From the NCBI GenBank assembly GCA_019671135.1, contig JAHRHY010000004.1:1426001-1490000 (forward strand): a stretch of 64,000 bases of DNA, written 5' to 3'. The position numbers and the translations under genes are program-made. Positions 39,101 to 49,161 of the stretch are shown here, piece by piece; within the stretch, counting starts at the first letter, position 1; each line of letters begins with the position of its first letter. The notes below the pieces were generated by a model. The model did not search any database. It was not told where the DNA came from and saw only the letters and a list, made by a program, of their open reading frames with translations. This DNA comes from Linnemannia hyalina (Eukaryota > Mortierellomycota > Mortierellomycetes > Mortierellales > Mortierellaceae).

Positions 39101-41513
39101 AGATCACCTTCCCCAGCGGCTCCACCGTCTCCTGGATCAACGGTGGCGAGTCTTCCCCCATCGGCCAGATTGCCATGCCCCAGGTCTCTGCCAAGGCCGA
39201 TGTCGGTGCCAAGCTTGCCTTGACCAACGTTCCTTTCCATGTCGCCAGCTCTGCTAACATGGGTGCCTTTGTCGGCTACTCCTTGAAGGCTGAGGCCTTT
39301 GACTGGGAGGTTGTTGCTTCGAACATGACTGTCATTGCCATGGGTGCCCCCATCCCCGGTATCAACATGAAGAAGAAGGTTAGCCTCAAGGGTTTCAACG
39401 GCCTCAAGGACTTGGTCATTGAGAAGTACGATCTTCCCTCGAATGACCCCAACGGTATCCACCTTGTCCTCACCGCTAAGCTCACCAACCCCTCCAACGT
39501 CGGTATCGACATGGGCACTGTCCAGTTCTCCAACGAGTTCCAGGGCCAGGATATCGGATATGTCGGAACTTCTGGCCTCAAGTTGCTCCCCTCGGGCCAG
39601 ACCCCTATCGCCATGGAGGGTACTTTGACCAAGCAGACCTCCGAGGCCGGTCTCAAGGCTCTCGGTGACATGTTCCGCTTGGCCCTTAACGGTGGTACTC
39701 CCAACTTGATCGTCAAGGGAACGTCTGTCACCCCCGCCAGCGGCCCTGTCTCCTGGTTGGACTCTGCCTTCAAGACCTTGACCATGAACGTTACCCTCCC
39801 CAGTCTTGGCAAGCAGGACATCATCACTGGCATTACCCTTAAGACTATGTCCTTGGACTTCACCGGCCCCAACCCTTATAGCGTCATGACCTCGTCCGAC
39901 AACATCGAGGCCTCGTTCAAGATCCCCTTCTCGTTCCCTCTCAGCATCACCAAGGTCGCCGAGGACATAAACATTCAGCTCCCCCAGGGCAGCAACGTCG
40001 CTAACCTCAAGCTTCCTTTGGGAGATGCCCAGACCATTGCCCCTGGTCTCTTGAAGACTGCCTACTCCAACCAGCCCTTGAACGTCAATGATGACTCGCA
40101 CGAGATCTTCAACAAGTTCTCTACAATCTTGACCACCGGTCCCGGAGTTCAGTTCTTCTTGTCTGGAACCGCTGACACTGTTGCCGAGACCGCTGCCGGT
40201 GCTGTCACCATCCCCGGTGTTGCTGTCAATGTTGCCTCAACCATGGCTGGTATGAACCTGAATGTTGGAGGTGCCTCGATCACTGACATCAAGATTGTTG
40301 GCGGTACATCGGAGTACCTCGTGATCAACCAGAACGTCGTCCTCCAGAACCCCTCTGGCCTGACCGTCAAGGTTGGTGATGTTGCCTTCAACATTGGCTA
40401 CGCCGGTAACAAAATGGGTCGCGCTGTTGTCAACGACATGATCCTCTCCCCCGGTGCCAACACCCTCCCCGCTGTCTTCCACTTGGCACCCTCCAACGAG
40501 CACGTTCGCGATGGTTTCTTGACTGGTTTCATCGCTGGCGCTTCATTCACTCTCGATGTTGCCGGTGCTGCTGATTCGACCAAGGTTGAATCCTTGAAGG
40601 AAGCCATGGCCTCGGTCAAGATGGCCTCGACCATCAAGGGTATCTCCGACAAGTTGATCCCCGTCGGCAGCGGTGCCCAGCCCAACATCTTGGACATGTT
40701 GCAGGTAATGCTTTGCTCTGCGTTCTTACTTATTGTCTTCTATTTCACTCGTTCATTGTAATTATGAAAACTAATAACAGCTACCATTGCCCTCAATAGA
40801 TGACTGAGCCTCGTAAGACCCCTGTCCAGGTCATGATCTACAACCCCTTCGATACTCCTCTGTTTATCAAGAGGATGAAGGCCACCAACTACTGGCAGGG
40901 CAAGTACTTTGGTGAGCTCGACGAAGAAGTCAACCTGACTGTTCCCCCCAAGTCAACTGTCCTCTCGCCCACCGTCACCATGTCCTCGCCTGCCGGTTTC
41001 GGCTTCATGAGTACACTCCTCCCTTTCATGACGAAATACCCCCAGATGATTCTCGGTATCGCCGCTGATGTCCCCTTCGAAGTCCAGTCGACCATCACCA
41101 CCTACGTTGGAGGCCAGAGCGGATACCTTGGTAACGTCGGATACAACCAAACCGAAACCATCATCAAGGTCCAGATCGGAGGCAAGGCCCCCGCCGGTGC
41201 TCTGCCTGCCGGTCTCGCTGGCCTCGTCCACGCCGATACCAATAACTCGACCTCGACTGCTCTTCCCTCGCCCACAGCCACCGCCACCACGAGCGATGCC
41301 TCGACCTCGACTGCCACTGCCTCTGCCACCGACTCAGCCTCGCCTTCTCCCACCATCGCCACCACTGGTGCTGCTACCGAGCCCATTGTCAAGCGCCAGG
41401 TCCAGACTCTTGAGGACGGCCCCGGTTCAGAGGATCCCGCTGTGGTTGAGGCCTGGATCAAGGCTGTGGTCAACAAGTTGGCTGTCGATCAGGGTCTCCC
41501 CGCCTACTACTAA
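36199..41513 (+). CDS. Large single-pass membrane protein with duplicated DUF3712-like (LEA-fold) modules
   Basis: Five exons (36199-36708, 36810-36915, 37020-37299, 37416-40704, 40800-41513) encode 1632 residues. An acidic cytosolic tail and a basic patch (KRRKYW) precede one membrane helix at about 48-72, so some 1560 residues should lie in the lumen or outside. This part repeats LEA-like beta-sandwich modules with words such as NTGPF, TNPSN and NPFVPG, resembling fungal DUF3712 proteins. It is internally duplicated: IGNTGPF-, GFxG- and NPF-type modules recur about 745 residues apart. A Ser/Thr/Ala-rich segment precedes the C-terminus; there is no GPI-type hydrophobic tail. Codons are highly biased, suggesting strong expression. 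Function is unknown; the vacuolar yeast protein Tag1 is a possible distant relative (from memory, unverified). Confidence 0.85.
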
Positions 41514-42466
41514 AGCCAACAAAAGGTAGCTCAACCCAACCCAAAATGAGCTGAAGTCTCAATATAAACAGTTATGAAGGGAAGAAGGGCTAGGGCTGCC
41601 TCCATTTAAGTCTTTCCCATCTTCCCTATCTTTTCTGTTCGCTCCTAGTTCATTTTCACTCCTCCTTACATTGTTTTTCCTTTCAGCCTATTTTGCAAGT
41701 TAATCGATCTTCCTCTCCTATTCTTTTCCACCATTTTATTCACTCTTGAACGAAGAAACAGTTTGCCTTTTCTTTTCTCACTTTTTTTTCTTTACTCTTT
41801 ACGAGCCAGGCGTTTCTTCTTTGGATCCTTTCCTTTTTCTGTTATGACTGCGCGTGTTGCAATGGGATACTGGTTGACCCTATCCATTGTTCATAGTACC
41901 TACTTCTTCTTTCCGCATTCCTTTACCTTACGACTTAATTACTAGTATTATAATACTCATTGGCATTCCTAATGATAGCTTGCCAGCCTAATATTCTCTC
42001 CCTCCTATCATCTTCCACCTTCCTTCCCAACCCCCTTTTGTAATGACCAACTTTAACTCTTAGAAACGATCTGCGAAAAAAAAAAGAAAAGAAATTCGCA
42101 AACACTTTTTCCTTTACGGAAACAAAATAAAAAGCCAGAAGAATATCTTACTATGTCTGCCTTGGGTTGACGCGATATGATAAAGAGAAAGAGCAACATT
42201 TATCATGGGAAGTATAGTTCCAAGGATGCACTTGGAAAACGCGCTTCTTTTTCAAAGGAGTAAGTTGGGTTGACGACTAAAGAGAAAAAAAAAAAAAAAT
42301 GCTTCAAATCCGTCAAACAGTGTTCCTGGCTTAAGGGTGTCGCAAATGGGCGTTTTTTCACTCAAGTATACCCAACCCCTTTCTGCTCTTTTTCTTCACA
42401 CCCCCCCCCCCCCCCCCCCCCAAGTGCCCCAACAAGATACCCCATTCTGCAGAAGAAGAAAACATC
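41514..42466. other. Intergenic region, DUF3712-like 3' end to thiamine pyrophosphokinase
   Basis: This 953-bp spacer is T-rich and pyrimidine-rich after the upstream gene. A 21-base C run at 42401-42421 lies in the probable leader of the next gene. No coding exon is seen. Confidence 0.6.
42401..42421. repeat. 21-base poly(C) run
   Basis: An uninterrupted run of 21 C residues on the + strand, ending 46 bp before the thiamine pyrophosphokinase ATG, so it is probably in the 5' leader. Confidence 0.95.
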
Positions 42467-43951
42467 ATGAACTGGCAACCAAGCAAGTGTCTCGAGGATC
42501 CTCAGGAATACCAACGGAAATATGTCTCTGCCAACAGTGATGCCATGGCAGGCCACCATGGCAAATTTGCGCTCATTATTCTGAATCAGCCCATCCTCAT
42601 TCACCGCACCCTCTTCAACAACGTCTGGCAAAATGGTGAGCCTTTCGTTATAACGGACTGGGGCATTGCAAATAATCATTGGGAGGCGAAGAGGGACACG
42701 CCGAAGGATAGATGTTTTTGCGAGAGACCAAGACCTTGATGATGCCTTAATTGACATATCTGTTTTTGATCCATGTACTGTTGTCGTGGTTATAGCTACG
42801 TACCGATTCTGCGCAGACGGTGGGGCCAACCGGTTATACGATCTGCTGAAGACCGACGAGGAGCGCTCAAAGTATGAATGGTTCACCAGGAGTACCAGGA
42901 AGGACGACTCGCCAGGATTCAGGAACGCTTTTATTATTATCTCAATTGATCAAAGTCTCACGCGATTTGAGTTTCTTTTTTTTTCCCGCGGTTTGCGATT
43001 AGGTACCTTCCCGACTACATCCGAGGCGATCTGGATTCGCTACGCGACTCTGTCAAGAACTACTACCAATCCCAGGTACACTAACGGCAGCACGTAATTC
43101 GTGATCTTCAAATAACATTGAAGATATTCACCGTTTTCTGATTGCTAACTATCTAGTGTTGCTCTGTGTGAAAAATTCTAGGGAGTGCCGGTGGAACGCG
43201 ACGATAGCGAATACTCGACCGATTTCATGAAGTGCGTAGAACTCGTCCGCGCCCGTGACCCCTCACCACCATCATTAACAACAACAGCAGGATCAACAGC
43301 ACCAGCAATAACCTCAGAAGCATCAGATCACAGAACCCTGGAGGAACGTCAGGCGAGCAATCTCGGGATCGTCGCCTTGGGAGGTACAGGCGGTCGATTC
43401 GATCAGTCCATGTCGAGTATCCACCACCTCTACATCCTCAACCAGGAACGGCATGCTACCTTGGTCTCGGACGAGAGTCTTGTTGTCGTCCTTGGCGCTG
43501 TAAGTCTACGTCTTCCACCGCCTTTTCTCACGCCTCTTTAAGCTCTTTCTGCGCGGCCAGTATCTGTGTCCTATCACCTTGTCTCATAATGTGCCTTGCT
43601 CGTCGATATCACACAAATAGGGAACGCATGAGATTACCTGTAACTTAGACGTCGAAGGCCCAACTTGCGGGATCATCCCTGTCGGATCTACCGAGGCCAT
43701 TCTAACAACTACCGGCCTCAAATGGGACGTCGGTAATTAAATCCTTTCGTTTTCGCTTTGTTGCATACACTACCTACATGCTACATGGACTGACATCCTC
43801 TCGTTCCATTCTATATGCTGCAATAGAGGACTGGAAGACAAGTTTCGGCACACAGATCAGTACCTCCAACGCACTGGTCGGACCCAAGGTCACCATCAAG
43901 ACTAATGCCCCCGTTGTCTGGACAACCGAGTTGAGATTCGAGGAGAAATAA
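42467..43951 (+). CDS. THI80: Thiamine pyrophosphokinase
   Basis: Six exons (42467-42635, 42796-42871, 43003-43075, 43182-43499, 43621-43732, 43827-43951) encode 290 residues. Family motifs in order are CADGGANRLYD, LPDYIRGDLDSL (Asp residues that bind Mg-ATP), DDSEYSTDFMKC, LGGTGGRFDQ, and the C-terminal thiamine-binding strand region with SFGTQISTSN. The enzyme transfers pyrophosphate from ATP to thiamine to make the cofactor TPP. A loop of about 30 residues rich in Ser/Thr/Pro/Ala (after ELVRARD) is longer than in yeast. An AATAAA overlaps the stop codon (43950-43955) and could be the poly(A) signal. The gene converges on RAT1, with 204 bp between stop codons. Confidence 0.93.
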
Positions 43952-44155
43952 TAAATAAACATGTGTCACTTGTTAATATATATATTTCTTTTTGATTTTT
44001 TTATTCTCTTTGATCTATGGTACAAGGATGGAAGAGGAGTTGCATCGAAGTAAGATTGGAAAAAAGAAAAAAAAAAAAGGATGGTTGCTGCTTGTGTAGA
44101 GAATAATAATAAGGAACGCAAAAAAAAGTATGGTACAAACAAGAGAAGGGAGGGC

Positions 44156-47100
44156 TTATTGGCGAGGATAGGGGAAGGGAGGCAGGTTGTTGTTGAAGCC
44201 ACCACGTCCTCCACGTTGAGCCGGTGGGTTGTTGGCATGGCCGTACCAGCCCTGGGTGGGTGCCTGAGCAGCTGGTGCACCGTGTCCGGGCACAATGCCT
44301 GGTGGCAACGCTCCAGCATATCCTCCCCCAGGTGGCGCTCCATAGGCTGGTGCAGGAGGTCCGTAGTTGTTGACTGGTGCAAACCCAGGAATGACTGGTG
44401 CCTGTTGCTGCTGCTGCTGCTGCTGCTGTGGGAATCGTCCTGCGCCGCCGGCGTTGTTATTGTTGTAGCCTCCACGACCACCACCGCCATATCCGCCACC
44501 ACGTCCGCCGCCACCATACCCGCCACCTCCATTCACGTAATCGCCTTGTTGGCTTCCTTGGTATCCACCTTGATGACCACTCTGGTGGTTACCACGGTGA
44601 CCCCCATAGCCGCCACGAGGGTTGCCTCCTTGGCTGTTGTAGGGGTGAGGCCCGCGATCGCTTCCACGACCGCTGTATCCACCACCGTGACCGGTATGAC
44701 CGCTGTGACCACCGTTGTCGTAGCCACCTTGGTTTCCGTAGCCCTGTCCTTGGTGGCCACCGCTATATCCGCCATGGCCACCTCGTGAGCCACCACGGTG
44801 ACCAGAGTCTCCGTAGCCGCCTCGGCCACCACGTCCACCGCCATAGCCGACATGGCCAGGGCGCGAGTCGTAACCTTGGTAAGGATCCTGCCGAGGGAAG
44901 CGAGAGCCATCATGGCTGGGTCCTCCGTTGTAGCCGCCATATCCACCTTGTCCGCCCTGGTTGTTGTTGTAGGAACGGTCGTAGCTCTGGCCAGGGTAGG
45001 TCCTGTCAGAAGCACCGCGGTTATCAGCAGTGAAACCGCCGCGGCCACGGAAGCTTGCAGAGCCACCTCGGGCGTTGCGATCGAAACTGCCGCCGTACTG
45101 GCCATTGCTCTGTCCTCGATTGTTGTATCCTCCGCGGCCGCCACCACGGAAACCTCCGCGGCCACCGCGGCCACCTCCTCTCTGAGTTCCACCTCCGCTC
45201 TTGATCCATTGGATATCGTCGCCCGAAAGTACGCGCTTGGGGAAGTTGACGCCCTTAAGCATCAATGAGGGGTGAATGTATTCTGCGGGCATCTTGGGGT
45301 TCGAGAAAATGACACTGATTGACTTGTCAACAGGGATGTCCTCCAGACCATAATCGACAAGAGGAGAAGGGAAAGAACTCTGAGGAATGCAGAATGGATC
45401 GCGCTTAGCGAGACCCAAAAGACGACCACTCTTCTTGTACTCCAGATCGTACTCTTCGCCTTCGCTGCGGGAGCTGTAAAGCTTATCGCAGAGAGGGTCG
45501 TAGAGCTTGCTCTTCTCACTGACGAAAAGGACCTCCTGACCAAACTTGTTGCGCTCAACTTCGTCCTCAGTCAACTTGGGGTAGAGTGGTGCCATGGCGT
45601 CCAGCAGACGCTTAGGGTCCAAGAAAGGAAGAAGAGCGACTCCTTGCCATGCAAACTTCTTGCCGTTCAAATCCATCTCAAAATGCTCGGGGTAAAAGTC
45701 GATAATAGGCGAGTCCTCCTCGTACATGAGGGGCTGGAAGGCTGGGGGAATGTGCTGCTTACTGGCAGCAGGCAGCACTCCCATCAACTGCTCGATAGGG
45801 TGGAAAGGCTGACCAACCTCGAACTTGACCTCAATATCGCCAATGTCGACAAAGTCCGAAGCAAAAGGAGAGAAGTGGTAGGGGTAGTACCACTGCCACG
45901 AAGGGCATCCTTGCATGTAGTACTTCATAACCCAGCAGCAGCCCTCAATGTAGCTCTTGACGATACTGTAGAAAAGCAACAACGTAGAATTAGTATGCAA
46001 TCCGTTGAACAACTGCACGCAGACATGGTCGGGCATAAAATATCGGTTCACTTACGCTTTGCGAGCCTCAGTATCAGAAAGCTCAATGTGGAACTTGTTG
46101 CGGTAGTAACGCTCCTTGTACTCAGGCTCCCATAACCTGACGTTATCCTCTGGTTCTTCGTCATTGTTGACGGCCTTCTTCTTGGCGATGGCAGTAGGGA
46201 TAGGGGTGGGTGTTGCAGCCGCTTCAGTGTCATCTTCCTCTTCGTCGTTCGAAGCCTCATTTTCGTTGTCCTCGACCTCGGCAATTGATCTCTTCCGGGG
46301 GTTGGTCTCGGTCATCTCCGTATCTACTGAGGCTGCGATCTCCTCGGCTGCCTTCTCCTCTGCAGATTCTAACTCCTTCTTCTCCTCGGTAGACTCTGTC
46401 TCCATCTTCTCGCCTTCCTTCACCTCATCATTCTCGGGGGCGTCAGCAGCAGCATCAGTGGCAGCGGTAGACTCAGCTGCTCCGACAAGTTCATCGCTTT
46501 TAGCGAGGTCGGCCTTGAGCAAAGCAGCAGCGGCATGGTTGGTGATAGTCCTCCTCTGAACCTTCTCTTCCATGATCTTCTTGTTAAGAGCAGCGACCTC
46601 CTTCTCGGCCTCGGCCTTGTTGCTCAAGCCCTTGACGGCGACTGCGGGCATCTCCCATACTTTGTTCTGGGAGAGGGCAGCGCCTCCTTGTTGAGAAGCA
46701 TACAAGGCTCTAGCCTCGTCCTCGACCTTCCTGCGCTTGTTGTTTTTAGCCCGACGCTCCTCTTTCTCGCGACGTTCCTGGAAGATTCCGTCCTCCTTCT
46801 TGCCGAGCTCGGTCATCAAGAACTGGGCGCGCTTGAGATTGACATCGCCGTCGTGGGTCATGTACCCGCCCATCAATGGAAGAACTTGCTTCCAAATCTC
46901 GATCAAGACGTCAATGGCACCCTCGCGGGTCTCCAGAGAGGGAAGATGGGGCAAGAAATCGTTTCCGACAAAGAAGCACAGGAAGACCCAGTCATCAATA
47001 GCCTGCTCAATGTCCCACTCGAAAGGCAAATTCTCGACCTTGAGCTCCACCTCGAGATATTCACGGAGAATGCTGACGTTGAGGTAGATGTACGGTTTCT

Positions 47101-48606
47101 CAGTGACAGGTGGAGCCTTTTCATCGAAATCTCCCGACTTGACCTTGGCCTTGCCCTGGCATTGAGCAGCCATATGTCCCGTCTGGTTGCAAAGAAAGCA
47201 TTTATTCTTTGAGCTGCCCTCCTGGAAAAAGACATCCTCACGAAGCACCTTGAAGTAGGGCTCGTGTGTTCCAAGAGCCAACATGATTAGATCGGCATCC
47301 TACAATAACAAATTAGAGGACTCATTGTTAGTTTTACATGTCGCCTTAATCTTGGGTTGAAGGATCAAACAATTGAATAATAATAGAGGGCAGGATACAT
47401 ACCAATCCATAAATGACGTGGCTCGTGTTGGGGTTGTGGTGAGGTGCTGATCGCTGGGAGCGGATAAAGTTCATCATCTTGTGCTCACCCTCTCCGGGGA
47501 CACTGCCGTCTGAAAGAATAACCTTCATATTCATCCAGCCGGGATCCTCGTTCAGCTTTTTGGCGACCCAAAATCGTAATGTCTTTCCGAGATTGACCAT
47601 GAAGGGTGTTCCTGGTGTAATACAGTTGGAGTCAAACTTTTGTTCCTTGTCGTGATCGGGGCGCTGCGCTTTCAACTCAGCTATTAAAACGATATTAAAT
47701 AATGATATGAGTTAATACAGAGTTTGACAAAGAAATAAAATAATGGATCGTGCACTAACATCACATCAGCAAAAAAGAGTGAATGCTTGGCAGGTGCCGC
47801 AGATCGTGAACAGGGAGATATGCATACCTGTAAGCTCCTCCCATGCGGCTTCCTCACTTGCTGCCTTCTCCTTGGCTTCTTGCGCAGTTCTGAAACGTCT
47901 CGACCGCTGCTGATTCATCTTGGCACGAGGGGCAACTCCATCTAAATCGTCAGTGCGTCAATAAAAAGAGTCATTAGTGCCGTTTCATCAACTGTAGGCA
48001 GGGATATGTATGAACGACGAAAAATGGTTGTGCATGAAAATGCAGTTGTACAGAAAACGAGGCCTTACCAACAGCCATGTAAAGCAACTTGCGGGGTCGG
48101 ACCATGTTGACAATGCGCTCGATATAGGCAAAGATGGCAATCATCATCTCTTCTTCATTCGCTGGTGGTGGCTATTATAGGAGTAATGAAGTCAAATTCA
48201 TAAGAGCAAATATCCGATTAGTAAACGAGAATAGATGTGTCGGATCGGCTTAGTGGTCAGCGGTCAAACAACTGCAGCTGGAGCTGGGGTCTGTTTGTAG
48301 TACCTTTCCCTCAGGTTTACAGCAAGGATGAATAATGTTGTTCATATCCAGGTATAAGTAATCGTTCTCCTCGTTGTTGGGGTTGGGTTGGGTGATGTCG
48401 ATGGGGATAACGACACCGTTGATCTCCTTTGGCTTTTCCTCGGCGACATTGGTTGTGATCTTGGGGTACTTGTTGGCAAGCCTACATGGAGCAATAATAA
48501 TAACAATGAGTATTTCGTGTTACGCGTGGTTCAAGATCTTGATCAGTCCAATCAACAGCAAGGTGTGAAGTCGTTGTTACCATCTGAAGAGGGCGGGAAC
48601 TCCCAT
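44156..48606 (-). CDS. RAT1: 5'-3' exoribonuclease Rat1/Xrn2
   Basis: Seven exons (48581-48606, 48304-48481, 48069-48171, 47828-47941, 47403-47680, 46056-47299, 44156-45965) encode 1250 residues. The N-terminus [40 protein letters not shown] and [14 protein letters not shown] are the conserved XRN catalytic core. A CCHC zinc knuckle (Cys267, Cys270, His275, Cys280) and [11 protein letters not shown] follow; the knuckle marks Rat1/Xrn2 rather than Xrn1. A Glu/Lys-rich insert follows, then the second conserved segment ([13 protein letters not shown]). Residues 904-1250 form a very long RGG/GYGG tail with a run of ten Gln. The enzyme degrades 5'-monophosphate RNA in the nucleus and helps terminate Pol II transcription. 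The first coding exon is only 26 nt. Confidence 0.95.
44402..44429. repeat. CTG/CAG trinucleotide repeat encoding poly-Gln
   Basis: Near-perfect CTG units on the + strand encode a run of ten Gln in the RAT1 tail on the minus strand. Confidence 0.9.
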
Positions 48607-49161
48607 GGTGAAGGATTGGGTGGGGGAAGGGGAAGGGAAGGCGAAGGGAAGGGGAAGGGGGAAGGGGTAGTGGAAGAAGGGGGAATGGGGATGATGTGTG
48701 AAGAGTGGAAGTCGTGGGTGAAGTGTGAGTGAAAGGGTGGCACAGTCAGTGTTCAAGCGATAATAAAACTTTTATGACCTAAATGGTGTGACTGCCAGTA
48801 AACTACGTACGCGATTCAAATGAGCAAAGTTACGAACGAAGGGCAAAAAAAAAAAAAGTCAAAGGAAAAAGGCACACACGCTGTCGTCCCTTCCTTCACA
48901 CACACACAATCAGGCTTTTCCCCCCTTCCTTCAAGGTTTGTCTACGCTCCTCCCGTCGCTGCACCTTCTTCTGCTTGCAGCCCTTATTATTTCCCTTCCA
49001 GGTCACCCTCTCTTTTCTTTCACGTTCTTTATCTTTCTTTCTCTTTTCCACTTTCCTCCTTCTTTCCCTTCCACGTTTTCTGTCATTCTCTCTCCCACCC
49101 TTTGAATTACACCCCTCTCCACCACCTCAACTCTTCTCCTCACATTCATCAAACAACAAAC
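48607..49161. other. Divergent promoter region, RAT1 / UBX gene
   Basis: This 555-bp region separates divergent start codons. It is G-rich (GGGAAG units) near RAT1, which is CT-rich in that gene's direction, and CT-rich on the + strand before the UBX gene. So both sides carry a pyrimidine-rich leader. No other feature is seen. Confidence 0.6.

Noticed and set aside
37408..40101. Two minus-strand open frames of 447 and 439 residues (37408-38751, 38782-40101)
   Set aside because: They lie opposite the large exon of the DUF3712-like gene and arise from its C-ending codon bias; their Gly/Asp/Val-rich sequence is a shadow.
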